In this document: piece by piece, positions 55,260-63,476 of the stretch
Position numbering within the stretch: the stretch's first letter is position 1
How the letters are laid out: every line of letters starts with the position of its first letter
NCBI GenBank assembly: GCA_902770595.1
Contig: CACXTQ010000002.1
Coordinates: forward strand, 26,508-90,507
Reading direction: 5' to 3'
DNA length: 64,000 nt
Source of the DNA: Liminaster sp902770595
Lineage (GTDB): Bacteria; Bacteroidota; Bacteroidia; Bacteroidales; UBA3663
Program-made: the position numbers and the translations under genes
Notes under the pieces: model-generated
What the model was told of the DNA's origin: nothing
The model's database searches: none
The model's input: only the letters and a program-made list of their open reading frames with translations

Positions 55260-57104
55260 ATGAAATACAGCAACAAAACTACGTTCGATCCTGATGTGCT
55301 GGAGTACGACTTCCAGATGAAGCGACGGAAGCCATGGTGGCTGCTGCTGTTGCTGCTTTTGCCGTTCTTGTTGCTCATCCGTTTTCAGCACGATCTGGAG
55401 GTCACATGCCTCGATAGCGAGAACAGCACCCCAATCATCGGAACCGACGTAATTCTTTCGTATCAGGACTACTACATCTACAAAGGCGGTCAGTTCTTCG
55501 GCAAGGACTCCATTCTCATGGCCCAGCCCACCGACAGCACCGGCTCCACTACCTTCCGCAATCTTCCCGGCAGCGTATTCAGTCTTCTTTGCGGGTGGTT
55601 GTCGCGAGGAACAATCGACGTCCATCCCGAATGTTATGGTCTGGAAGAAGCCTATCAGTGTTTTGTCCACTATCATCGCCACATCACCCTCCCGCTTCAG
55701 CTCGTCACCGTATCGGTCCCCGTTCAGGTCATCGACCTTGAGACCGAAGAACCGATTCCCGGCATCACCATCCGCTGGGTCGATGGCCATCATCAGGAAG
55801 CACAAGATTCCCTGGTGACCGATCCTGTGGGCCGTGCGGTCATAGGCCCGACGCGCTATTGCGGGCAGCTCCAGCAGCTGACGTGTTCAGGCTATGGTTA
55901 TGCCGACACGTTGGTTCAGCAGGTCGATGTCCGTCCATGGGCCGATGCTGCCTCCCCGTTGGTAGTACGGATGCGCCCCATCAAGGCAAGCTTTGCCTTC
56001 ACCGTGCTCAATTCTATATCACACCAGCCCATCCCTCAAGCCACCGTCGAGGTGAAGCTTGTGTCGCGTGGCGGCAACTCCGACACAGGCAGTGCTACGA
56101 CCAATGTCGATGGCCTTGGCCGCGGCTTCTATGGCAACGGTGCTATCCTGTCATCGCTCGACCTGCTTGCCGGCAAGGCTCATTATAAGCCGGGACAGTT
56201 CGACTGGACGCCCTACCGCGAACCTCACAACGTCGATCACTTTACCCAGCTGCCCGACTCGCAACGTGTCATCTACCTCGAGCCCGAGCCCTATGTCGTG
56301 GAGTTTGTTGTGCTCGACTCTTTGACCCATCGCCCAATCGCTGGCGTCACCAACGCCATCACCATCACGCACTTGGACGGAAGCCGTGACACGATTCCTG
56401 CCGAAGTCTCCAATCGCAATGGCGTCTTCCCCATCAAGGCGATGGAGGGCGAGACCATCGATATCCTGTCAACCCTCGATCCCGAATATGTGCGCAAGCA
56501 CTCCCATGTTGTTCCATTCATGGGTCCCGATACCATCTATCTCAGGTCCAACTTCCAGACGCTCACTTTCCGCACCCTGCTGCAAGGCACCGAGCAGCTT
56601 TTGCCCAACTGTCATCTGAACGTCAGGACGCAAAGCGGGACACGCAGTGGCTTCCCGACGTCAAGCGGGAATGGTGTGTTCACCATCAGTCAGGTGCTGC
56701 CCAACGACAAGCTCTTCATCTCGGCATCGAAGAACCAGGCCGTCAACCAGAGCAAGATCAACGGTCAGAGCGTCAAGCAGCTGTTGAGTGCTTCGCAGTC
56801 CGAGCGCGACATACCCCTGCCCATCGAGTATCGATTCAGCAGTGCCGATCAAGGTCTAAGCGAGCAGGATTACGATATGGGCAAAGGCCCCTATCGTTTC
56901 CGGTTCAGTTGGGATCTTTGCGAAAAGTGTACACTGTTCACCCTGCTCGATGGCGGCACAGTGATTGCGACCATTGGCTTCCATGGCGAAACCAGTGCGC
57001 TGAAGAGCGGCGAAATGATCTTCAACGCCAGCTCCTCCAATCTGCACATCAAGACCAATAATATCAACGGGCACAACTGCACATACCGTATCAAGCGTCT
57101 CTAA
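55260..57104 (+). CDS. Membrane-anchored periplasmic Ig-like repeat protein
   Basis: The 614-residue protein has a short cytosolic N-terminus with the signature FDPDVLEYDFQMKRRKPWW, a transmembrane helix (about 27-41) and a periplasmic part. The periplasmic part consists of several Ig/CarboxypepD-reg-like domains (VTVSVPVQVIDLETEEPIPGITIRW; FAFTVLNSISHQPIPQATVEVKL; VVEFVVLDSLTHRPIAGVTNAITI). The same N-terminal signature opens the protein at 58053. The gene begins 5 nt after the preceding stop. Function unknown. Confidence 0.7.
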   Translation: MKYSNKTTFDPDVLEYDFQMKRRKPWWLLLLLLLPFLLLIRFQHDLEVTCLDSENSTPIIGTDVILSYQDYYIYKGGQFFGKDSILMAQPTDSTGSTTFRNLPGSVFSLLCGWLSRGTIDVHPECYGLEEAYQCFVHYHRHITLPLQLVTVSVPVQVIDLETEEPIPGITIRWVDGHHQEAQDSLVTDPVGRAVIGPTRYCGQLQQLTCSGYGYADTLVQQVDVRPWADAASPLVVRMRPIKASFAFTVLNSISHQPIPQATVEVKLVSRGGNSDTGSATTNVDGLGRGFYGNGAILSSLDLLAGKAHYKPGQFDWTPYREPHNVDHFTQLPDSQRVIYLEPEPYVVEFVVLDSLTHRPIAGVTNAITITHLDGSRDTIPAEVSNRNGVFPIKAMEGETIDILSTLDPEYVRKHSHVVPFMGPDTIYLRSNFQTLTFRTLLQGTEQLLPNCHLNVRTQSGTRSGFPTSSGNGVFTISQVLPNDKLFISASKNQAVNQSKINGQSVKQLLSASQSERDIPLPIEYRFSSADQGLSEQDYDMGKGPYRFRFSWDLCEKCTLFTLLDGGTVIATIGFHGETSALKSGEMIFNASSSNLHIKTNNINGHNCTYRIKRL

Positions 57105-57137
57105 CAACGATTCTTATAATTCTAAAAAACATAAAAT

Positions 57138-58040
57138 ATGAAATTAAACACCCTCCTCCTACCCCTTTTCGCCGGTCTGTTGTTATCAATCTCTGCATGC
57201 GGACCCAGCAGGTCTGAATATGAAGCAGAGCGTGAGCGCGCCGATTCACTGCAGCGCCTTTCTGAAATCCAGCGGTTGGACCTGATGGAGATCAATAGTT
57301 TTGTCGATGATGTCAACCAAAGCCTCGACTCCATTTCGCAGCAGGAGATGGAACTCGTCTTTGCCCGCACCAACTCCGACGGCGTAGCTCTGACCCGACA
57401 TGAGGTAATGAGCAATCTTTCCAAGTTCCAGATGATGCTCCAACGTCAGCATGCGCGTATCCTCACCCTGCAGGATTCGCTTCACAACCTCTCGCTTTCC
57501 GAGAATGCCTCAAAGAGCCAGGTAGTGAAACTCACCAAGATGATCGCCTATTTGAATAAGCAGCTGGAGGAGAAGGAAGCCGAAGTCACCTCCCTCAAGG
57601 CTGAGATTGCCAGCAACAGGCGCAACATTGCCGATCTGCAACGCAACGTGGAAGACCTCAATCAGAACGTGTCCGATCTGGAGTCAGCCAATCTGGTACT
57701 ATCCGAAGCCACAGCCGAGAAAGACAAAATGATCTACAGGGGATATTATATCATCGACACCCACAAGAACCTTGTCGACAAGGGAATCGCTTCGAAACGC
57801 AACATCCTGAAGGGCTCGAAGATGAAGCTGGACAATATCAACAAGAACCTGTTGAAGAGCGTCGACACGCGCACCCAGACCACATTTCAGATCAATGGGC
57901 GAAAGCCTAAGGTCCTGACCTCTCACCCCGATGGCAGCTATCAGATTATCTCCAATGCCGACGGAAGCTCCACCCTCAAGGTCTTGAATACCTCCTCATT
58001 CTGGGGAACAATGCCTTACTTGATCATCGAAACCGACTAA
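57138..58040 (+). CDS. Coiled-coil lipoprotein
   Basis: The 300-residue protein has a lipobox (LLSISAC, lipidated Cys 21) followed by a long coiled coil (about 25-50 and 90-205; LEEKEAEVTSLKAEI, NIADLQRNVEDLNQNV). A small C-terminal beta domain (KPKVLTSHPDGSYQIISNADGSSTLKVLNTSSFWGT) completes it. The layout is common in Bacteroidetes lipoproteins. Here it may bridge the membrane to periplasmic components of the operon. Confidence 0.75.
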   Translation: MKLNTLLLPLFAGLLLSISACGPSRSEYEAERERADSLQRLSEIQRLDLMEINSFVDDVNQSLDSISQQEMELVFARTNSDGVALTRHEVMSNLSKFQMMLQRQHARILTLQDSLHNLSLSENASKSQVVKLTKMIAYLNKQLEEKEAEVTSLKAEIASNRRNIADLQRNVEDLNQNVSDLESANLVLSEATAEKDKMIYRGYYIIDTHKNLVDKGIASKRNILKGSKMKLDNINKNLLKSVDTRTQTTFQINGRKPKVLTSHPDGSYQIISNADGSSTLKVLNTSSFWGTMPYLIIETD

Positions 58041-58052
58041 AACATCTCGAAT

Positions 58053-58700
58053 ATGAAATACAACGAGAAAATAGAGTTCAAGCCCGACCAGCTTGAATAC
58101 GATCTCAGGATGAAGAAGCGTCACAATTGGTGGTGGCTGCTGCTCTTGTTGCTCATTCCGCTGATATTATGGCTCCTCTCCCGATGCGACGGCATCGTCG
58201 TCACTCCTCCCGAAGATTTTAACGACACAATCGATATACCCGTCGACCCTGCTGTATTCCATCACCCGGTACAGGTAATGCTCACATGGCACAATTATGA
58301 CGACTTGGATCTGCACGTCAAGGAGCCTAACGGTTTTGAAATCTATCACAGGAAAAAGACCGATGCAGAGACTCTAGGTCATCTCAATTTTGACCGGAAT
58401 GTAAGTGTCATTACCGATCATCCCAAAGAACACATCAGTTGGCCGAAAACCGACAAGATGCTTCCTGGAGAGTATTTGGTCTTCGTTCGGAACTATAAGG
58501 AAAGATCTGATTCCATCAACGATTATCAGGTAGATGTCATTTACGACGATACCGTCTATCGCTTCGATTTACACGAGGAGATAACAGAGATGAACACTGT
58601 TGGTATCGTGAAGTTCTCTTGGGATCCCAATGCCGGCCTTACCATCCTTCAAACGAGAGTCACCCCACAAACCCTGACCCGCAGCGAAGCAGGATTATAA
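58053..58700 (+). CDS. Membrane-anchored DUF2135-like protein
   Basis: The 215-residue protein opens with the same cytosolic signature as the 55260 product (FKPDQLEYDLRMKKRHNWW), then a transmembrane helix (about 27-43). The periplasmic domain (about 70-195) contains LTWHNYDDLDLHVKEPNGFEIYH ... PGEYLVFVRNYKERSD ... YQVDVIYDD, the pattern of DUF2135/YfaP-type beta domains. It is the last gene before a strong terminator. Confidence 0.75.
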   Translation: MKYNEKIEFKPDQLEYDLRMKKRHNWWWLLLLLLIPLILWLLSRCDGIVVTPPEDFNDTIDIPVDPAVFHHPVQVMLTWHNYDDLDLHVKEPNGFEIYHRKKTDAETLGHLNFDRNVSVITDHPKEHISWPKTDKMLPGEYLVFVRNYKERSDSINDYQVDVIYDDTVYRFDLHEEITEMNTVGIVKFSWDPNAGLTILQTRVTPQTLTRSEAGL

Positions 58701-58721
58701 GACCCGATGCTCTTTCCCCGA

Positions 58722-58765
58722 GCAAAAAAAAGACAGCCCCACATCCCGGGCTGTCTTTTTTTGCT
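58722..58765. terminator. Strong bidirectional terminator ending the SrfB/SrfC operon
   Basis: GACAGCCC (58732-58739) pairs with GGGCTGTC (58748-58755) and the stem is extended by an A-run on the left and T7 on the right. It ends the plus-strand operon and can also stop the converging LRR gene. Confidence 0.95.
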
Positions 58766-58776
58766 TGATTCATATC

Positions 58777-60096
58777 TTATTCTCCAACAATCCTGGCAAA
58801 CCGGCGATAGAAAGGATGTGCACGATAAGCCCCTTCTGATTCGCGTGGCACAAAGAGGGTGACCTTGGCGACGTCGATGTCCGATTTCTCATCAAATGCC
58901 GACAAAGGTGTCTTGTGCTTCATGTGCAATTCCACCAAGTTTTTACAGCCCATGAATGTGTATTCTCCTATCAGCATGACGCTACTCGGGATTGTCAACG
59001 AGGTGAGCTTATCGTTGTTTTCGAAAGCGATTGATTCATTGTCGTTGCATACGGCATTGATATAGACGATACCGTCGGGCACTGTGAACGTCTCCAACCC
59101 AACCGGGACATGCAGCAGCGCCCTTCCATCCTTCGAGCAGATGGCTCCATTCTTTTCGCTAAAGCATGGATTGTCCGCGGCGACAACGTAGCGCTTGTTA
59201 CCGTAGGTTTCGGAAAAAGCAACAAGTTCAATCTTCGTCACATTTTTTGAAATCTCGATCTCCGTGAGTTTTTCACATCCCCAGAAGGCGCCCTCCTTGA
59301 TTGTATGGATGCAGTCCGGCGTCTTGAATGACGGGAATCCTTCGGGCACACGAATAAGGTCTTTGCCATCCTTCGAACACAACGCACCATCAATATCACA
59401 ATAGACCGGATTGCTCCTGTCAACGACAAATCCCCTGAAGCCTTTGTATCCCCAGAAGACGCTTCCCGACTCAATGTCCAACACATTCGCGGGAATCTCT
59501 ATCGTGGTAAGCCTGCTACAACCAGAGAAAGCATCATAATCAATCCTTGATACAGAACTGGGGATGATGAACCTTTCAAAACACGGCGGCACCTTATACA
59601 GAATACTCTTGTCTTTGGAATACAGGACGCCATCTTCGCTTCTATAATTACTATTGTCGCGATCCACGTTAATTCTCCTGATTCCGGGGCAATCGCTGAA
59701 AGCAAACATCCCAATCTCCATTACACTCGAAGGGATATCGATTGATTCAAGTTTCGGGCAACTATGGAAGGCAAAGCTATCAATCTTCTGTACCTTATCT
59801 GGAATCCTGATTGAGCTAAGGCTACTGCAGCCCCAAAAGGCATTCTTCTCGATCAGATTGATGCTTTCAGGCAATACGATGGAGGTGATTTTCTTGCAGT
59901 TCCTGAATGCATCCTCGGCGATGGTCGTCACCTTGTTGGAGACGATCGCAGAGAAGAATCTTGACAAGCCACCACCGGAACTCTGTCCGAGTTCGCTCAT
60001 ACTGCTGGGGACTACCACCTTACCTTCATAACTCTCGTCACATTTAACCAGTGTCTTGCCATCTGCGCTAAATGTCAATGCGTCTTTCAAAAACAT
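58777..60096 (-). CDS. BspA-like leucine-rich repeat protein without signal peptide
   Basis: The 439-residue protein is made almost entirely of LRR_5/BspA units, for example TTIAEDAFRNCKKITSIVLPESINLIEKNAFWGCSSLSSIRIP and EIPANVLDIESGSVFWGYKG. It begins MFLKDALTFSADGKTLVKCDESYEGKVVVPSS with no hydrophobic leader. BspA-like proteins are usually secreted, so this form is either cytosolic, exported by another route, or misannotated at its start. No better upstream start is visible, and the promoter lies close by. Confidence 0.85.
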   Translation of the reverse strand: MFLKDALTFSADGKTLVKCDESYEGKVVVPSSMSELGQSSGGGLSRFFSAIVSNKVTTIAEDAFRNCKKITSIVLPESINLIEKNAFWGCSSLSSIRIPDKVQKIDSFAFHSCPKLESIDIPSSVMEIGMFAFSDCPGIRRINVDRDNSNYRSEDGVLYSKDKSILYKVPPCFERFIIPSSVSRIDYDAFSGCSRLTTIEIPANVLDIESGSVFWGYKGFRGFVVDRSNPVYCDIDGALCSKDGKDLIRVPEGFPSFKTPDCIHTIKEGAFWGCEKLTEIEISKNVTKIELVAFSETYGNKRYVVAADNPCFSEKNGAICSKDGRALLHVPVGLETFTVPDGIVYINAVCNDNESIAFENNDKLTSLTIPSSVMLIGEYTFMGCKNLVELHMKHKTPLSAFDEKSDIDVAKVTLFVPRESEGAYRAHPFYRRFARIVGE

Positions 60097-60135
60097 ATAA
60101 GTAACTATTTAAAATTATTAGCGGTTTTGCGTGTG

Positions 60136-60167
60136 CAAAGATACCGTTTTTTTGCTCAATCTCCAAA
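60136..60167 (-). promoter_or_regulatory. Promoter of the LRR gene at 58777
   Basis: On the minus strand TTTG (60164-60167) and TATCTTTG (60136-60143) are 20 nt apart. The segment TTTGGAGATTGAGCAAA at the -33 end is shared with the promoter at 63186-63217 and, less exactly, with that at 62373-62404. Confidence 0.7.
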
Positions 60168-60318
60168 TATAATTTGAAAAAGAATGAAAAAACCGAAGGA
60201 GAAGACCCTCTAATCCTCCTGCTTAGGGGAAGGAATTATGTTCGGACCATCTTTGAAGCATTCTCCCATGCCCATTTTTCCCCTTTTAAAAATTCGGATG
60301 AAAAAAACACCGGATTAA

Positions 60319-60390
60319 TTTGGCAAAGTCGAAGAAATCACCTATATTTGCACCCACTAATCAATTATCTCATGGCAAAGAAATAAGCAC
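60319..60390 (+). promoter_or_regulatory. Promoter-leader segment duplicated from (or shared with) hsdM
   Basis: TTTG at 60319-60322 and TATATTTG at 60343-60350 form a 20-nt-spaced promoter. The stretch 60316-60388 matches the hsdM promoter and start region (63421-63494) at most positions, including ATGGCAAAGAAA. Here that ATG reads Met-Ala-Lys-Lys and then hits TAA. The real umuD-like start is at 60400. Confidence 0.75.
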
Positions 60391-60399
60391 CACCCCACC

Positions 60400-60834
60400 A
60401 TGTCCTCTATAAAAATCCTCAACACCGAATTCAAGCTGCAGCTTGACCTTCAGTACGCATCAGCCATCAAGGCGGGGTTCCCCTCCCCTGCCGAAGACTA
60501 CATGCGTGATTCACTCGACTTCAATCGTGACCTCATTGCCCACCCCGAATCCACCTTCTACGGGCGCGTGGAAGGCGATTCGATGATGGAAGCCAGTATC
60601 TGCGATGGTGACATCGCCGTCATCGACCGATCCATACAACCGAGGGATGGTGACGTCATCGTCGCCTTCCTCAACAACGAGTTCACCATCAAGTACCTCG
60701 ACCTCACCCACCGCCGCGAGGGCTACATCGAGCTCCGTCCCGCCAATCGCAACTTCAAGCCCATCAGAATTGATGAAGACGACAACTTCGAAGTCTGGGG
60801 CGTCGTGGTTTGGACAATCAAGAAGTGGAAGTAA
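60400..60834 (+). CDS. umuD: UmuD-like S24 self-cleaving peptidase
   Basis: The 144-residue protein has the UmuD layout. The cleavage site is A25-G26 in KAGFPSPAEDY. Nucleophile S61 lies in VEGDSMMEASI, and general-base K98 lies in FTIKYL. UmuD is cleaved on RecA filaments and then joins UmuC as translesion polymerase V. No umuC follows; the next 460 bases hold no polymerase gene. It may work with a polymerase elsewhere, or act as a regulator of a phage or defence-like locus. Confidence 0.88.
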   Translation: MSSIKILNTEFKLQLDLQYASAIKAGFPSPAEDYMRDSLDFNRDLIAHPESTFYGRVEGDSMMEASICDGDIAVIDRSIQPRDGDVIVAFLNNEFTIKYLDLTHRREGYIELRPANRNFKPIRIDEDDNFEVWGVVVWTIKKWK

Positions 60835-61296
60835 GCCCCCTCTGCCATGTGACGCGACAAATCCGGAAGGGGTTCGTCGAATTCGTCGCGATATTTGCCT
60901 TCTGTCGCTATATCAAGACGAAAAAGTCGAAATATTTCTTGCACACCTCACATAAATGCCCTATCTTTGCAGCGCGAAAACAAATAAACCAATATTTCAG
61001 CATGCCCTTCAAGTTTTCTTGGAGGGCACGCACTATTTATAATACAGGGTCTTATTGTCAGCTGTTCGTTACAAACCATCAAAAAATTACTGACTATCCC
61101 CCATTACCTCGTTTTCCTATTAAATCGTATTTAATCCTCCAGGCCCGTTAATTATTTATTTTCACAAATCCGCTAAATCCGCTAAATCCGTAACGCTTTT
61201 AATTCTCAAATTCTCAATAAAAACAATTGAGATCTGGATAGCCAATATTTTTCAGGATTTTCCAAGATTTTTATGATATATTCTTGCCGCTTCACC
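60835..61296. other. Intergenic region between umuD and a convergent LRR gene, with a promoter and hairpin
   Basis: A promoter pair (CTTG 60938-60941, TATCTTTG 60962-60969, 20-nt spacing) faces right. It is followed by a 10-bp hairpin GCCCTTCAAG-TTTT-CTTGGAGGGC (61004-61027) that lies at the start of a short open frame (61003-61151, 49 codons, MPFKFSWRAR...). The frame resembles nothing I know and may be a gene relic or chance. The rest contains repeated CCGCTAAAT units (about 61170-61190). Confidence 0.5.
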
Positions 61297-62292
61297 TCAT
61301 TCTTCAACGAGTTTGAAGTCTTTCCACGTGCTATTTTTATAGTATTTCATGCTGCCCTTAGGTATGTAGATCGTGATCTTCGATTTATCGACACCATCGA
61401 ATGCATCTTCATGCAAAGACGGAGGAGTAGTCCTTCTTATAACAATTTTTCTCAAGCTGGTGCAATTATCGAAAGCGAAATCTGAAATTTCTTCCACGCT
61501 GCTCGGTATAGTAACCGACTGCAGATTAAGGCAGTCAGCGAAAAGACAACCATTGATCCATGTCACGCCTTCCGGAATTTCCACTGAAGTCAAGCCTGTG
61601 TGGGCGAAAGCAGCAAAGCCGATATACTCCACTGTTTTCGCGATGGTCACCTTGGTCAATTCTCTGCTATCGTCGAAAGCCGAAGCGTAAATACTATTCA
61701 CAAGATACTTGTTGCCTTCGAATTCGACATACTCAGGGATATTGATCTCACCCTTATAATCCGACGGATTTACGGTTACCATAGCATGCCTTTCAATAGT
61801 ATCATTCTCGTCACAGACACTCAGAATATAATAGATGCCATCGATTTGTGCTACGAGACGCTCTTCACCCTCTGGTTCATCAAAGAATGCCCCAAGTCCG
61901 ACGAAGGATAATGAGTATGTCGGCCCAGTTGGTAATAATGGTAATTTGGGGTCTTTTGGCGCTCTGAAATATTTCTTAATAACTTCATAATTAGCTCTAT
62001 AAGGAGAACCATTACGGTAAATGAATTTCTTCGAGGAGACTCTTTTTGTTTTATCAGATGGTATTCTTCCAGGTTTATTGGGAAGCTTCTGGCCTATATT
62101 AAAGCTAATTAATTCCAGCCATACCGTTTCTCCGGCCTTGAAATTCTCCTCGACTAAGTCAAGATCTATCATTTCTGACTTCCCCATCCTGAGGAGTTTA
62201 CTTTTGACAGAAACGCCCGATTCGCTTTTAATCACGAAGTAAGCAAATGGTAGAACCTTGTTCTCCAAATAAAATGCTCTAATCTCTTCCAT
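61297..62292 (-). CDS. LRR protein with a non-LRR N-terminal domain, no signal peptide
   Basis: In this 331-residue protein, residues 1-175 are not LRR (MEEIRAFYLENKVLPFAYFVIKSESG ... KKFIYRNGSPYRANYEVIKKYF) and I do not recognise them. Residues 180-330 carry four BspA/LRR_5 units (YLVNSIYASAFDDSRELTKVTIAKTVEYIGFAAFAHTGLTSVEIP). As with the LRR gene at 58777, there is no export signal. Its promoter is at 62373-62404. Confidence 0.8.
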   Translation of the reverse strand: MEEIRAFYLENKVLPFAYFVIKSESGVSVKSKLLRMGKSEMIDLDLVEENFKAGETVWLELISFNIGQKLPNKPGRIPSDKTKRVSSKKFIYRNGSPYRANYEVIKKYFRAPKDPKLPLLPTGPTYSLSFVGLGAFFDEPEGEERLVAQIDGIYYILSVCDENDTIERHAMVTVNPSDYKGEINIPEYVEFEGNKYLVNSIYASAFDDSRELTKVTIAKTVEYIGFAAFAHTGLTSVEIPEGVTWINGCLFADCLNLQSVTIPSSVEEISDFAFDNCTSLRKIVIRRTTPPSLHEDAFDGVDKSKITIYIPKGSMKYYKNSTWKDFKLVEE

Positions 62293-62696
62293 AGTATTTA
62301 GTTTTTAAAGTATAACCCCACCCGATAAGCAGCATAGGCAGATTATACAAAGTTAGTAAAAAGAATTCGCTGCAAATATAGCATCTATTTTGCAAATCTC
62401 CAAATATTATGAACTCTTTTTCCAAAAATTCGTGATAAAATATTCCCAAACATCTTGACAATCCATTTTTTTTGGTCCTAATTTTGCACACAACAAAAAA
62501 TTACAAAAAAAGTTTATTAAAAATCATTAACGAATAATTAACGGTCCATTATACGGTCATTAACGTTAAAGGTATAAGTGTCATGATAGGGCCCGCTTCA
62601 TTTCCTCATCAGATTTCCTCAATGAATTCTTGCGTAAGCAATAACACGTACTCACACGTAGCGTAAATCTGTGTCTATCCGTACATCTGTGTGCCC
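62293..62696. other. Intergenic region with divergent promoters and no gene
   Basis: It contains the LRR promoter on the minus strand (TTTG 62401-62404; TATATTTG 62373-62380; 20 nt). A plus-strand promoter (TTG 62455-62457; TAATTTTG 62479-62486; 21 nt) leads into about 200 nt without an open frame but with repeated ATTAACG motifs. This could be an RNA gene or the leader of a lost gene. Confidence 0.5.
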
Positions 62697-63110
62697 TTAT
62701 ATTGAAATGGACCCCACAACATCCTCCGGTAGGATTCCCACCCGTAGCATTTGGCAATTTCGTCTAAGAATTTGGTGCTGACGTTGTAGCTTCCCCTCCA
62801 TCATCAGCAGCCATGAGGTTGGTGCTGTCGTCGTCCCTGAGGATGCCGTTGAAGGGGATGACGGGGGCTTGATTTGTGGGGAAGGGGTTGTCTGCTTCTT
62901 GGCTTCGCGCTTGCCCTTGGCACCAATGACGGGCATGGGAGGGAGGATGCGGGTGATGCCGACGCCGGTGGTGGTGATTTCGCCTTGCTCGAAACTGTCG
63001 TCGATGAATTGGTAGGTCTCGGAGGGCTTGAGGTGCTCTTCGCTGATGATGGTGTCGAGGTCGCGCTTGCTTTTTTCTTCCACAATGATACAATAAAAGC
63101 AGGCTGGTCC
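62697..63110 (-). pseudogene. Relic of the 3' end of hsdR (type I restriction subunit)
   Basis: The minus strand reads VEEKSKRDLDTIISEEHLKP followed by SETYQFIDDSFEQGEITTTG and RILPPMPVIGAKGKREAKKQ. This matches what I recall of the extreme C-terminus of HsdR (EEHLKPEETRKFIENAF, GEIKTTGTDIDKIMPP). After AKKQ the frame runs into unrelated low-complexity sequence. The upstream portion of HsdR is absent and is replaced by a terminator-like hairpin. The only apparent start is a GTG at 63083. It is therefore a remnant, not a working gene. Confidence 0.65.
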
Positions 63111-63178
63111 TCACGGATGAGCCTGCTAAGTTTGCTTTTTACTTATATGTTATTCAATTTGCCCATAAAGGGCATTAT
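63092..63178 (-). ncRNA. Candidate small RNA (promoter to terminator), minus strand
   Basis: On the minus strand a full promoter (TTTG 63214-63217; TATCTTTG 63186-63193; 20-nt spacing) is followed about 60 nt later by a hairpin. The hairpin is AGCAGGCT (63120-63127) pairing with AGCCTGCT (63098-63105) and then TTTATT. No start codon with a useful frame lies between. It resembles the divergent plus-strand cassette at 63291-63356. It could equally be an attenuator of the old hsdR gene. Confidence 0.5.
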
Positions 63179-63252
63179 GCAGATGCAAAGATAGCAATTA
63201 TTTGCTCAATCTCCAAAAAGAAATTGAAAAGGTGCTTTTTTTCAATCAAATG

Positions 63253-63284
63253 TTTGGATATGTTGGGAAATATGGTTATCTTTG
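63253..63284 (+). promoter_or_regulatory. Promoter of the plus-strand small transcript upstream of hsdM
   Basis: TTTG at 63253-63256 and TATCTTTG at 63277-63284 are exactly 20 nt apart. The predicted start is near 63291. Confidence 0.65.
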
Positions 63285-63290
63285 CACTCT

Positions 63291-63356
63291 CTTAATTAGT
63301 GAATAGCAAATTGTATGTGTTTGCAAGCCCCCCTGTGAAGGTCGGCTTGCTTTTTT
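63291..63356 (+). ncRNA. Candidate small RNA (promoter to terminator), plus strand
   Basis: The predicted 66-nt transcript ends in GCAAGCC (63323-63329) pairing with GGCTTGC (63344-63350), then TTTTTT. The hairpin sequence aligns with that of the minus-strand cassette: in both, GCArGCy, a CCxGTGArGr loop, rGCyTGC, then T-rich. It could be an sRNA or a leader attenuator for hsdM. Confidence 0.5.
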
Positions 63357-63423
63357 CGATTTCATTAGGATGAAACCCATTTTTCGCCTATTTAAGGATT
63401 TGGAATTAAAATTCCTAAAATTA

Positions 63424-63455
63424 TTTGGCAAAGTCGAAGAAATCGAGTATATTTG
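63424..63455 (+). promoter_or_regulatory. Promoter of hsdM
   Basis: TTTG at 63424-63427 and TATATTTG at 63448-63455 are 20 nt apart and lie 21 nt before the ATG. A closely matching copy precedes umuD at 60319-60350. Confidence 0.75.
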
Positions 63456-63476
63456 CACCCGATAAACCGTTATCTT

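Noticed and set aside
60174..60386. 70-codon plus-strand open frame before umuD
   Set aside because: It overlaps the promoter and leader of umuD and shows no protein-like pattern.
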